A stretch of DNA of 41,437 bases from Calditrichota bacterium (lineage in GTDB: Bacteria; Electryoneota; B3-LCP), in assembly GCA_020051775.1 (NCBI GenBank), contig JAGVQJ010000109.1, positions 1-41,437 on the forward strand, written 5' to 3'. The notes beneath the pieces are model-generated. The model worked only from the letters and a program-made list of their open reading frames with translations, did not search any database and was not told the origin of the DNA. This document shows positions 1 to 7,925 of the stretch, one piece after another. Positions within the stretch are counted from its first letter, which is position 1. Each line of letters begins with the position of its first letter. Position numbers and translations under genes: made by a program.

Positions 1-712
1 GGTCGCCGGCGTCGGCGATGGCACCGGGACGCAGGCCGTCCCCGAGCGATAGGGTAACGTCATATTCGAAGGCGATGTCCAGCAGGCGGTCGTACTGTTC
101 GTAGAGGGGATTTTCCTTGCGGTGGTGCTTCATCCACAACGCCAGGATGGAACCGCCACGGCTGACCATACCGGCCACGCGGTGCGAGTTTTCCAGGACT
201 TCCAGGGCGTGGCGGGTGACGCCGCAGTGTACGGTGATGTAATCTATCCCCTGGCGGCACTGGCGTTCGATCTCTTCGAACAGGCCGTCGGCGGTCATCT
301 GCACGATCTGCTTGTCCTTCTGCAGCAGGCGGGCGGCGGCGCCGTAGATGGGCACCGTGCCGACCATCACGCATGATTTTTCCAGGATGACGTTACGCAC
401 CGCGTCCAGGTCGCCTCCGGTGGAAAGATCCATGACGCTGTCCGTCCCCGCGGCGATGGAAACTTGGAGCTTGGTGATCTCCTCGTCGGTGTCGGCGTGT
501 TCGGCGGAGGTGCCGATATTGGCGTTGACCTTGGTGCGCAGACCTTCACCGATGCCGCGCACGAAGAAGTCGCGCCTCACATTTTTGGGGATGACCACGC
601 GCCCGGCGGCCACCTTAGCCCTAATTATTTCAGGATCCAGGTTTTCCTGTCGGGCCACTTCCGTCATTTCCGGAGTGACGACGCCGGCCAGGGCCTGGCT
701 AAGTTGAGTCAT
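1..712 (-). CDS. thiC: Phosphomethylpyrimidine synthase ThiC, N-terminal part (cut by window edge)
   Basis: ThiC is a radical-SAM enzyme that converts aminoimidazole ribotide to the HMP pyrimidine of thiamine in the cytoplasm. About 237 codons are present and stay open to base 1. Recognisable family segments are [11 protein letters not shown] near residue 60, YITVHCGVT near residue 157, MVSRGGSI near residue 185 and SLGDGLRPG near residue 225. The Cys-rich 4Fe-4S motif is C-terminal and lies outside the window. The N-terminus is the short type, without the long extension of proteobacterial and plant ThiC. The start is the ATG at 712, giving [10 protein letters not shown], with a weak GGTG upstream. 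I looked for a TPP riboswitch in the leader (713-1000) and did not see its conserved segments. The leader holds hairpin repeats instead. Confidence 0.93.
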   Translation of the reverse strand, partial: MTQLSQALAGVVTPEMTEVARQENLDPEIIRAKVAAGRVVIPKNVRRDFFVRGIGEGLRTKVNANIGTSAEHADTDEEITKLQVSIAAGTDSVMDLSTGGDLDAVRNVILEKSCVMVGTVPIYGAAARLLQKDKQIVQMTADGLFEEIERQCRQGIDYITVHCGVTRHALEVLENSHRVAGMVSRGGSILALWMKHHRKENPLYEQYDRLLDIAFEYDVTLSLGDGLRPGAIADAGD

Positions 713-811
713 AATGGTTCACCACTGAGAACACAGAGCACACAGAGAAATTCCACAGATAAAAAATATAAGCAAAAATGCGGAGGAATGCAAGGGGAAA
801 GTGACAGCGTA

Positions 812-878
812 CTACAAGGGGCTGTAGCCCCTTGTAGATGGGGGAGGCGATGTGAAGGGCAAGGGCTGAAACCCCTTG
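812..878. repeat. Two GGGGCT-type hairpins upstream of thiC
   Basis: The first (812-837) is a perfect palindrome with 12-bp arms, CTACAAGGGGCT and its complement, and a 2-nt GT loop. The second (860-878) has arms CAAGGG/CCCTTG around CTGAAAC. The same stem occurs twice at 18812-18871, and a shorter CGGG-CTAAAA-CCCG version lies beside the transposase at 33304. They are dispersed repeats, possibly REP-like. The rest of the 713-1001 gap also has a CACAGAG-type short repeat (about 727-748) and no gene that I can support. Confidence 0.7.
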
Positions 879-1001
879 TTGCGGGGGAGGAGAAGGTTGG
901 AGAGCTGTGCTGCGCTTTGTCTGCCCTTCAGATTTGTGGTCGTTTCGGAGTGGTTTGAGGTTGCTCAAGCAAGTTGGGTAAAAAAAAAGAGAAAATAATA
1001 C

Positions 1002-1030
1002 TTGTTTTCGTTAACCCTTTGGGTTATCAT
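1002..1030 (+). promoter_or_regulatory. Probable higBA promoter with internal operator
   Basis: TTGTTT (1002-1007), 17 nt, TATCAT (1025-1030), 20 bp before the toxin start. A palindrome, TAACCC-TTT-GGGTTA (1012-1026), lies between the -35 and -10 boxes. This is where HigA-type antitoxins usually bind for autorepression. The assignment is by pattern and position only. Confidence 0.5.
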
Positions 1031-1049
1031 TATAACAAACGACGTAGCT

Positions 1050-1352
1050 ATGAATATCGTATACGGAAATAATAGAGTCAGAAAACAATGCGACAACGCT
1101 CGCGGAAAGTTGAAACGCAGGCTTGATGATATACGGGCCGCTGACAACTTTCAAGATTTGCTCTCTCTTCCAGGAAACTGCCATAGGCTTAAAGGAGATC
1201 GAGAAACCCAGTGGGCAATGGATGCCGATCATCCGCGTCGCTTAATTTTCAAACCACTCGCAGATCCCTTACCCGTATCTGATGATGGTTGGTTAGATCT
1301 AAAAAGAATCATGGCCGTTTTAATCATAGAAGTAGGTGACTATCATGGGTGA
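1050..1352 (+). CDS. higB: HigB/RelE-family toxin
   Basis: A 100-aa protein of the RelE/ParE fold, HigB branch; family members cleave mRNA on the ribosome. The family core is visible: RRLDDIRAADN near residue 27, LPGNCHRLKGDR near residue 42, then DADHPRRLIFKP. The C-terminus VLIIEVGDYHG is also typical. I chose the ATG at 1050 (MNIVYGNNRV). The frame is open upstream to 1002, but that stretch is the promoter. The stop overlaps the start of the downstream antitoxin by 8 bp, with toxin first as in hig modules. The region is AT-rich compared with the backbone, which suggests transfer. The N-terminal half is shorter than in many homologues. Confidence 0.82.
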   Translation: MNIVYGNNRVRKQCDNARGKLKRRLDDIRAADNFQDLLSLPGNCHRLKGDRETQWAMDADHPRRLIFKPLADPLPVSDDGWLDLKRIMAVLIIEVGDYHG

Positions 1353-2439
1353 TATGATCGAGAATGAATATAATCCTTCGTGGATTTCGCATCCAGGAGA
1401 AACTCTAAGGGATATATTGGAGGAACGGGGCATTTCTCAATCCGAGTTAGCCTTGAGGACCGGTAGGCCTAAAAAAACCATAAGTGAAATAGTTAATGGA
1501 TTGACAGCTATTACCCCTGAAACAGCATTGCAGTTGGAGAGTGTATTTCGCATCCCGGCAAATTTCTGGATCAAGAGGCAAAGTCAATACGATGAATTTA
1601 TCGCTAAAAAAGACTCAGAAGAAAGGATGAAATCACAAGTAGGATGGGTAAAAACTTTTCCCATAAATGACATGATCAAGATGGGCTGGATAAAAAAACA
1701 GGAAAGTCCGGTCACTCAATTGGCTGAACTTTTACAATTTTTTGGTATTAATTCTCCTGATCAATGGGATAATATCTGGGAAGATTTTCAACCAGCCTTC
1801 AGGCAATCATCTTCCGCATCAAAGAATCCCAAGGCAGTTTCTGCCTGGTTACGGGTAGGTGAACTGCAGGCGGAAAAAATTAAAACCGATAAATTCAATA
1901 AATTGCATTTCGTTTATCTATTAAATAAGTTTAGATTAATGACCAGAAAGAGCCCCGAAGAATTTGAAGAAGAGTTGATTTCTGAATGTGCTAAGGTTGG
2001 AGTCGCATTGGTATTTGTACCACGCCCCAGAGGTGTTCCTGTCTGTGGTGCAACAAGGTGGATTCATAACGAAAAGGCACTCATACAATTAAGTCTACGT
2101 GGGAAATATGAAGATATTTTTTGGTTCACCTTTTTCCATGAGGCGGCGCATATTATTAATGACAAAAAGCGTGAGATCTTCATCGAAGTTGAAGATGGCT
2201 TGAAAAATGAGAACGAACGTAAAGCTGATGAATTTGCTCAAAGCAAATTGATCCCAACAAACCAGTGGATTGAATTTATTGCCAGTAATGGATATAAAAG
2301 TAAGGCGAGTATATTGCAGTTTTCTGAAAATATTAACATTTCAACTGCAATAATTGTCGGTCGCCTTCACCATGAGAAGTTAATACCTCAAAGCCACATG
2401 AATGATTTACGACGACGCTATGACATTAATTCGAAGTAA
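1345..2439 (+). CDS. higA: HigA-type antitoxin: XRE HTH fused to ImmA/IrrE metallopeptidase
   Basis: About 364 aa. Residues ~10-75 form an XRE-family helix-turn-helix of the HigA kind (HPGETLRDILEERGISQSELA, then SEIVNGLTAITPETALQLE). After a linker, residues ~200-310 carry an ImmA/IrrE (COG2856) domain. Its zinc motif HEAAH lies in FFTFFHEAAHIIND-like context, and a third ligand is likely in NERKADEFA. The HTH should bind the operator upstream of higB and neutralise the toxin. The protease could cleave a repressor or the protein itself; this is inferred from the family. ATG 1345 is preferred to GTG 1336 because AGGTGA lies just before it. Overlap with higB implies translational coupling. AT-rich, so probably acquired. 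Confidence 0.82.
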   Translation: MGDMIENEYNPSWISHPGETLRDILEERGISQSELALRTGRPKKTISEIVNGLTAITPETALQLESVFRIPANFWIKRQSQYDEFIAKKDSEERMKSQVGWVKTFPINDMIKMGWIKKQESPVTQLAELLQFFGINSPDQWDNIWEDFQPAFRQSSSASKNPKAVSAWLRVGELQAEKIKTDKFNKLHFVYLLNKFRLMTRKSPEEFEEELISECAKVGVALVFVPRPRGVPVCGATRWIHNEKALIQLSLRGKYEDIFWFTFFHEAAHIINDKKREIFIEVEDGLKNENERKADEFAQSKLIPTNQWIEFIASNGYKSKASILQFSENINISTAIIVGRLHHEKLIPQSHMNDLRRRYDINSK

Positions 2440-2508
2440 TCGTAGTGGAGTACTCCATACGAACCGCAAACTGTAATCTTAAATTTGTCAAGTTATATAA
2501 TACACAAA

Positions 2509-2537
2509 AAAGCCGCCCATGTGCATGGACGGCTTTT
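2509..2537. terminator. Bidirectional hairpin terminator
   Basis: AAAGCCG(C/T)CCATG and its complement pair around a short loop, flanked by an A-run on the left and TTTT on the right. It lies between the converging higA and M23 peptidase genes and can serve both strands. Confidence 0.75.
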
Positions 2538-2558
2538 ACATTAAAATCGTGCGTGTAT

Positions 2559-3470
2559 TTACGGCAGCTTCGCCATGGAGTAGCCGTCGAACATGAAGTC
2601 TAACGGGTCCAAATTCTGGTTGTAGCGGAGGACTTCGTAGTGCAGGTGCGGGCCGGTGGACCTGCCCGTGCTGCCCACAGCGCCGATGTTGTCGCCGCGG
2701 GTGATTTTCTGGCCGCGCTGGACGCCGATCCGCGACAGGTGAGCGTAGACGGTTTTATAGCCGTGGCCGTGATCAATGATGATCATGTTGCCATAAGCGG
2801 GTTCGCGTTCGGCGTGAATAACCACGCCGTCAGCCGCGGCTTGTACCGGAGCGCCGGTGTGGGCATTGATGTCCAACCCCATGTGCGGTTCCCAGCGCCC
2901 CGTGAAGGGATCGCGCCGCCGCCCGAAGTTGGACGAAAACGCGCCGTCTTTGCAGGGACGAATGGAGGGCAGACTTTTCAAGAGATCTTCCTGATCCTGC
3001 AGACCGGCCTGGATTTCCACCAAGGATTTTTCCTGCAGGCCAACTTCCCTTTCGATCTGATTCAAACTTTCCAAAAGATCCTGGGCGCCGGCGCTGTCGG
3101 TCAGGTCATAAGGGAGCGCCCCACCAATTCCCATCCTCAAGACGTCCGCGTCTAAGAGCGGCAGATGGGCAAAGGCGCGGAGTTCGCCAGTGCTTTGCGC
3201 TAAATGATCAACCGATTTCGTCAGAGCTTCAACTTTACCGCGCGTAACTTTGAGCTGCTTTTCCAACTTGGTGTTGGTTTGCGTCAGAATATCAATTTTC
3301 TGCGCGTTGAACCAACTATTAAACACGAAGGCCATCGCGCCGCTGCACAGAAACAAGGTGAAGGCCGCGAGGCTGATAAACACCACGAGATGCTTCCTGT
3401 GAATGTTGAATTCGCGCTTTGTTGAGGTGCCTTCCGGCAGGTAAATTAATTTAAAGCGCTTTATGAGCAT
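2559..3470 (-). CDS. M23 (LytM) family metallopeptidase, membrane anchored
   Basis: A 303-aa cell-wall endopeptidase, predicted to cut peptide cross-links in murein from the periplasmic side of the inner membrane. A transmembrane helix sits at ~25-50 (HLVVFISLAAFTLFLC...). It is followed by a coiled coil at ~60-160 and a peptidase M23 domain at ~185-295. The zinc/catalytic residues are intact: the HxxxD motif in HMGLDINAH and HxH in GPHLHYEV. The fold also shows TVYAHLSRI. I start at ATG 3470 because AAGGAGGT lies 7 nt upstream; the longer frame would translate through this Shine-Dalgarno. A single-gene unit with its own promoter at 3527-3555 and a terminator at 2509. The intact site argues for an active enzyme rather than an EnvC/NlpD-type activator. 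Confidence 0.9.
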   Translation of the reverse strand: MLIKRFKLIYLPEGTSTKREFNIHRKHLVVFISLAAFTLFLCSGAMAFVFNSWFNAQKIDILTQTNTKLEKQLKVTRGKVEALTKSVDHLAQSTGELRAFAHLPLLDADVLRMGIGGALPYDLTDSAGAQDLLESLNQIEREVGLQEKSLVEIQAGLQDQEDLLKSLPSIRPCKDGAFSSNFGRRRDPFTGRWEPHMGLDINAHTGAPVQAAADGVVIHAEREPAYGNMIIIDHGHGYKTVYAHLSRIGVQRGQKITRGDNIGAVGSTGRSTGPHLHYEVLRYNQNLDPLDFMFDGYSMAKLP

Positions 3471-3526
3471 CCATGCACCTCCTTTCACAAATACAAACTG
3501 AACTATGGGTTGGCAGGACTCAGCAC

Positions 3527-3555
3527 AAGATAGGAAATAATGAGGAGAATGTCAA
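3527..3555 (-). promoter_or_regulatory. Sigma-70-type promoter for the M23 gene
   Basis: On the minus strand TTGACA (3555-3550), 17 nt, TATCTT (3532-3527), 57 nt before the M23 start. The rest of the 3471-3724 gap shows no gene that I can support. Confidence 0.65.
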
Positions 3556-3724
3556 GTGCTTTTTTGGTTTTTTTACACTTATTTTTACCCCTAATCCCCT
3601 TTTTCTTCAATTAACCGGCAATGAATTCTTAGTGCGGCTAAACGCAATAATTATGGAATCTTGCGACTATTTCGGTCAGAATTTCAAGATTTTCTGCGCC
3701 TTAGAAAGGGCTATAGTCTTAAGA

Positions 3725-4504
3725 TTATCTGCGGTCCGGGATCGGGGTGACGCTGATCCCCAACCCCCACCAGAAGTTACCTCGTAAGTCAGGAAAAGCT
3801 GCGGCCAATTGGCCGTCCAGGAGGTAGGAGTAGTTTAAATCGCCATTGATTGTTAGGTAATCGCCCCAGGATCCGGGCGGAGTATAGGAAAGACCAAGGC
3901 TGGAGGTCAAGTCGCAGAAACCGGCATGGTCAATGCCGGTGGAGGTAGAATCCAGAAAATAGTACCGATTGTGCATTTTATCAGCGTAGCCGACGCTGAG
4001 AGCTAAGGTTGGTTGGAGAAAGACGAATTCCAATGTGCGGCTTAAGCGCGAGCTTAGGTACACGCCCCGGGCTTCCTTGGTATCGTAATAGACCTCGACA
4101 CTGGCTTCCAGGAACCCCAAATCGGTTCCGAATTTGGCGTACGCTTCCCCGGTGGAAAGCAATCCGGTATGCGGATAGAAATAGTGCCCATAGCCCAGAG
4201 TGGCGTCCAGTGGCCCGAACGAACGGCTGTATTCCAGATAATAGTCCACTTCGGTGAACTGATTACGTCTCTGATACACATCGGTCAGTTCCAGCGCGCC
4301 AAATACGGTGGCTGTGAACCCCTTCCAGGAGATCCAGAAGTCGGGTACGAAGACTGGTTCGTCATTGAAGGACATACCGCGCCAGAGGTATTTGCTGTCC
4401 ATGGCCAGATCGGCTCCGGCGGTAATTTGAGCCTCGGAACGCACCGAAAACAGCATCAGGATTGCCAAAGAGCCAAGAGCGAGGAGGGTTATTCCCTTGT
4501 TCAT
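3725..4504 (-). CDS. Exported outer-membrane beta-barrel-like protein
   Basis: 259 aa with a clean signal peptide (MNKGITLLALGSLAILMLFSV, cleaved near SEA-QI). The rest is alternating hydrophobic/polar strands rich in aromatic residues, typical of a small barrel. The opening GADLAMDSKYLWRGMSFND resembles the TIGR02001 (Gcw_chp) family, whose members start with a similar S-x-Y-x-x-RG pattern; that family has no firm function. It starts 16 nt after the permease stop with GGAG before the ATG, so it is the last gene of the export operon. It may be an outer-membrane partner or cargo of that system, which is an inference. Confidence 0.55.
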   Translation of the reverse strand: MNKGITLLALGSLAILMLFSVRSEAQITAGADLAMDSKYLWRGMSFNDEPVFVPDFWISWKGFTATVFGALELTDVYQRRNQFTEVDYYLEYSRSFGPLDATLGYGHYFYPHTGLLSTGEAYAKFGTDLGFLEASVEVYYDTKEARGVYLSSRLSRTLEFVFLQPTLALSVGYADKMHNRYYFLDSTSTGIDHAGFCDLTSSLGLSYTPPGSWGDYLTINGDLNYSYLLDGQLAAAFPDLRGNFWWGLGISVTPIPDRR

Positions 4505-4520
4505 GTTCTCCGAAATTTCT

Positions 4521-5744
4521 TTATTCCTTACGCAACGCGATGATGGGGTCTAAACGGGAGGCTTTGGCGGCCGGGTACAACCCGAAAAAGATTCCCACTA
4601 AGGCAGCGAAAAAGGTGCCCCCTATAGCCACGCTCAACGGCATGGACACCGGCAGCCAGTGGTTGATAATGATGCCTCCACGCCACGCGAGAAAAACGCC
4701 AATCGCGCCGCCAACGAGGCAGATCAGAGTCGCCTCGATCAGGAACTGGCGCAGGATTTGACTGCGCCTGGCTCCCAAGGCCTTGCGGATGCCGATTTCA
4801 TGGGTGCGTTCAGTTACCGAGACCAGCATGATGTTCATGATGCCGATGCCTCCCACCAGGAGCGATATGCCCCCGATCAGGATGCCCGCCGCGTAGACTC
4901 CGAAGGTGATCTGGTTGTAAAAGTTCATCAACTGGCTTTGTTCGTTGATGGAGAAATTGTCGGGTTTGCCCGGAGAAATTTTGCGGCTGCGGCGCAGGAT
5001 GCCGGTTAACTCGTCTTTCAAATCATTGACCTGGCCGGCGTCAATAGCTTTAACGGCGATGCTTAAATCCCGGCGGCGGCCAAAATGCTTCAGCAGTGTG
5101 CCCAGGGGAATGATCACCTGGTTATCCAGACTCATGCCGAAGGAGGTGCCCATTTTCGTCAACACGCCGACCACTGTGTACTGGTGCGCCCCGATGCGGA
5201 TGGACTGGCCGATGGGATTGCGATTGCGGAAAAGCCGGTTGGCGACTTCCGAGCCGATCACAGCTACGGCGCGATGCGATTCGTAATCCTGCTGAGTGAT
5301 GAACCGGCCGACTTCCGGAGTAACGTTGCCGGTTTCGGTGTAGGTATCGCTGGTGCCGACGATCCAGACGTTGTCAATGACTTCGGATTCAAACGATACC
5401 GGGCGGCCCATGTCCACTTCCGGAGACACCGCCGCGGCTAAGCGGCTTTCTCTTTTTACGGCCTCGTAATCCCACAAGTTCAGGCGGGGGCGGTTGCGGT
5501 AGAGAAAGAAATCGTCCTGGATAATCCAGGGGTAGCGCTGCACCCAAACCGTGCCCGAGCCGATGAAGGCGAATTGCTTCTTGAAGGATTCGTTCAGCCC
5601 GGCCACAATGGTGACCATCAGCACCACGGTCATGACGCCGATGACGATACCCAGCGTCGCCAGGATGGAGCGCACCTTACTCGATTTTAGAGCGCCCCAG
5701 GCGATATTGGCGGCTTCTAACGTATCCCAGAGAAACGTTCGCAT
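4521..5744 (-). CDS. MacB-type ABC transporter permease
   Basis: A 407-aa inner-membrane subunit of a MacAB-like exporter. The topology matches the family: one N-terminal helix (~25-50, [18 protein letters not shown]), a periplasmic MacB core domain (~55-265), then three helices at ~280-310, ~330-355 and ~370-395 (FtsX domain, PF02687). The typical tail [16 protein letters not shown] is present. Unlike E. coli MacB, the ATPase is a separate gene just upstream, with 1 nt between its stop and this start. It should couple ATP hydrolysis to extrusion of a periplasmic substrate through the adaptor and TolC proteins encoded upstream. The substrate is not evident. Confidence 0.92.
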   Translation of the reverse strand: MRTFLWDTLEAANIAWGALKSSKVRSILATLGIVIGVMTVVLMVTIVAGLNESFKKQFAFIGSGTVWVQRYPWIIQDDFFLYRNRPRLNLWDYEAVKRESRLAAAVSPEVDMGRPVSFESEVIDNVWIVGTSDTYTETGNVTPEVGRFITQQDYESHRAVAVIGSEVANRLFRNRNPIGQSIRIGAHQYTVVGVLTKMGTSFGMSLDNQVIIPLGTLLKHFGRRRDLSIAVKAIDAGQVNDLKDELTGILRRSRKISPGKPDNFSINEQSQLMNFYNQITFGVYAAGILIGGISLLVGGIGIMNIMLVSVTERTHEIGIRKALGARRSQILRQFLIEATLICLVGGAIGVFLAWRGGIIINHWLPVSMPLSVAIGGTFFAALVGIFFGLYPAAKASRLDPIIALRKE

Positions 5745-5745
5745 A

Positions 5746-6447
5746 TCAGGCTTTATGATTACGCGTGTCCATTTGAATTTTTCCGTCCAGCAGCCGCACG
5801 ACGCGCGCGGCGCGCGCCGCCACGAACTCTTCGTGAGTGACGACGATTAGGGTGTTGCCTTTAGCCCAAAGTTCGTCAAACATCAGCAGGATCTCTTCGC
5901 CGGTGGCGCTGTCCAGGTTGCCGGTGGGTTCATCCGCCAGGATCAGAGAAGGGCTTGTCACCAGCGCTCGAGCGATAGCCACACGCTGCCTCTGACCACC
6001 GGAAAGTTCCGCTGGTTTGTGGTGCATGCGGTCGCCCAAACCCACAGCAGTCAGAGCTTCCCGGGCTTTTTGTTTGCGATCGCTGGGACTGATGCCGGCA
6101 TAGATCAGGGGCAGTTCAACATTGTGCAGAGCATTGGCGCGAGGCAGCAGATTGAAGGTCTGGAAAACGAATCCGATCTGTTTGTTGCGGATGCGGGCCA
6201 GTTCGTTGTCATCCAGCGTGGAGACGTTTTCACCCGCCAGCCAGTACTCGCCCTGCGAGGGGGTGTCCAGGCAACCGATCAGGTTCATCAGGGTGCTTTT
6301 ACCCGATCCCGAAGGACCCATGATAGCCATATACTCGCCATGATTGACCGTAAGGTCAATGCCGCGCAGGGCGAGCACGTCTATCTCGCCGACGCGGTAC
6401 ACCTTGTGCAGGTTCTTCAGACAGATCAGGTCGCAGTTGCCTTCCAT
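5746..6447 (-). CDS. MacB/LolD-type ABC transporter ATPase
   Basis: A 233-aa ATPase that powers the adjacent permease. All the key motifs are present: Walker [10 protein letters not shown]-loop in [11 protein letters not shown], signature [10 protein letters not shown], Walker [13 protein letters not shown], and H-loop VVTHE. The frame stays open upstream inside the adaptor gene to 6579, but the start giving [15 protein letters not shown] at 6447 fits the family length. It also leaves a tight TAA-A-ATG junction with the adaptor. Cotranscribed with the adaptor and permease. Confidence 0.93.
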   Translation of the reverse strand: MEGNCDLICLKNLHKVYRVGEIDVLALRGIDLTVNHGEYMAIMGPSGSGKSTLMNLIGCLDTPSQGEYWLAGENVSTLDDNELARIRNKQIGFVFQTFNLLPRANALHNVELPLIYAGISPSDRKQKAREALTAVGLGDRMHHKPAELSGGQRQRVAIARALVTSPSLILADEPTGNLDSATGEEILLMFDELWAKGNTLIVVTHEEFVAARAARVVRLLDGKIQMDTRNHKA

Positions 6448-6448
6448 T

Positions 6449-7747
6449 TTACATCCCGCCGGGTTCATCAGAGGAGCTGCTGCGCGTTTCTTTCTTCTGC
6501 ATATCGCCGCCGCGTTTGACCTTAACTTTATCGCCATCTTCCAGCTTTTGCGATAGCGTGCGGAAAGGCCCGATGACAATGCTATCCCCCAGCGCCAGTC
6601 CGGAGAGGATTTCGATGTCGGTGTCGCTGGATATACCGGTTTTAACGGGTATTTTATGTACCATGCCGTTTTCCAGTTTGAACACGACTTCGATGGGTTT
6701 ATCGTCCTTCTTATCGCCTTCCTTGGTGGAATCCGCCTTGGCGGCGGCGACGGCTTCCTGGGATTTGTCCTTCTTGCCCTTGCCGAACTTCGGTTTGTTG
6801 CCCGGTTCGCGCATCACAACGGCCTGGATGGGAATGTGTAAGGTGCTATCGCGCACTTCCGTATAAACATCGGCGGTGGCCGACATGCCGGGTCGCAATT
6901 TTTCGGGCACTTCCAGCATGGCGATCTTCACTTGGAAATTGGTCAATTCTTCTGGCGTACCCAGGCCGCGAGTCGTGGCGGTGTGGGCGATTTCCCGCAC
7001 CTCGCCTTTAAAGGTCGTATCGGGGTAGGCGTCAATCTTGACGCGAGCGGTGTCCTGCAAGACCACATTCACGATGTCGTTCTCGTCAATCTCGATCAGG
7101 ACTTCCATCTTGGAGAGGTCGGCCACTACGAGAATGACGTCTTCCTGGAATTGTGCGCCGAGGGCGATTTCACCCACTTCTTTATTGACCTGGGAGACGA
7201 TGCCATCCATGGGGGAGTAAATGGAAGTCTTGGACAGATCATCCTGTGCCTGCTTTAAAATCGCCTGCGCCTGTTCCAACTGCGCGGATTGGAGATCAAA
7301 TTGCGCCTGCGCCGCTTCCAGGTCAGCCAGGGAAGCCATACCGCGCTGGGACAGCTCTTTGATGCGGGTCAGATCGCTGCGCGCTTTTAGCAAAGCGGCT
7401 TCACCGGATTTTTCCGCTGATACGGCTTGTTCCACCGTGGCTTCGTAACGGGCGCGATCCAACCGGACCAACAGTTCGCCCTTTTTGACCCAGTCGCCTT
7501 CCTTCACATTCAATTCAAGGATGCGACCGGATACGTTAGCCGAGATCTTGACCTGGATTTCCGGCTGCATACGTCCCGTGCCCGAAATCTTTTCCACCAG
7601 GCGGCCGGATTTGGATTTTTCCACGGTCACTTCCGTGACATTGCCCTTGCGTTTTTGCAAGTTGCCCGCCACCAAACCGGCCAGGACCAACACGACCACC
7701 ACCGGCAGGCCGATTTTCAACCACAATCTTTTCTTTTTCTTAGCCAT
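6449..7747 (-). CDS. Periplasmic adaptor subunit (MacA/HlyD family)
   Basis: A 432-aa membrane-fusion protein linking the ABC permease to TolC. An N-terminal anchor helix lies at ~9-28. A biotinyl-lipoyl-like half follows ([22 protein letters not shown]), then a long alpha-hairpin at ~100-170, the second lipoyl half ([12 protein letters not shown]), a beta-barrel domain and a membrane-proximal domain. An unusual Lys/Asp-rich insertion at ~315-350 (GKGKKDKSQ..., [12 protein letters not shown]) interrupts the membrane-proximal part and is probably a disordered loop. First gene after a 178-bp hairpin-rich gap behind the TolC gene. Confidence 0.9.
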   Translation of the reverse strand: MAKKKKRLWLKIGLPVVVVLVLAGLVAGNLQKRKGNVTEVTVEKSKSGRLVEKISGTGRMQPEIQVKISANVSGRILELNVKEGDWVKKGELLVRLDRARYEATVEQAVSAEKSGEAALLKARSDLTRIKELSQRGMASLADLEAAQAQFDLQSAQLEQAQAILKQAQDDLSKTSIYSPMDGIVSQVNKEVGEIALGAQFQEDVILVVADLSKMEVLIEIDENDIVNVVLQDTARVKIDAYPDTTFKGEVREIAHTATTRGLGTPEELTNFQVKIAMLEVPEKLRPGMSATADVYTEVRDSTLHIPIQAVVMREPGNKPKFGKGKKDKSQEAVAAAKADSTKEGDKKDDKPIEVVFKLENGMVHKIPVKTGISSDTDIEILSGLALGDSIVIGPFRTLSQKLEDGDKVKVKRGGDMQKKETRSSSSDEPGGM

Positions 7748-7784
7748 GATGAAACTCTACTGAATGAGATCCGCTAATACGCAC

Positions 7785-7920
7785 CTGAATAAATTCAGAT
7801 GCTCCTTATTTAAAGTCGTTAAAACGACTGATTCTGTTCGCGTATTACTGTGTATAGCCTTTACGGCAGCAGTGGTTTCAACCACTTAACATTGAGCGAG
7901 CACCCGAATTTATTCGGGTG
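7785..7920. repeat. Cluster of four short hairpins between tolC-like and adaptor genes
   Basis: Four perfect inverted repeats, each with a 2-nt loop, fall within 136 nt. They are CTGAAT-AA (7785-7798), AGTCGTT-AA (7814-7829), AGTGGTT-TC (7871-7886) and CACCCGAAT-TT (7901-7920). The outer two are related to each other in inverted orientation (GAGCA-Y-C-Y-GAATTTATTC-type). This may be a composite repeat element, or an RNA that stabilises or attenuates the operon mRNA. Confidence 0.6.
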
Positions 7921-7925
7921 AGCCG

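Noticed and set aside
713..1000. TPP riboswitch upstream of thiC
   Set aside because: Expected from other thiC genes, but the conserved CTGAGA...ACCTGATCTGG-type segments are absent; only hairpin repeats are found.
7814..7829. Simple intrinsic terminator after the TolC gene
   Set aside because: The hairpins near 7785-7920 lack T-runs in the gene direction, so I describe them as repeats rather than terminators.
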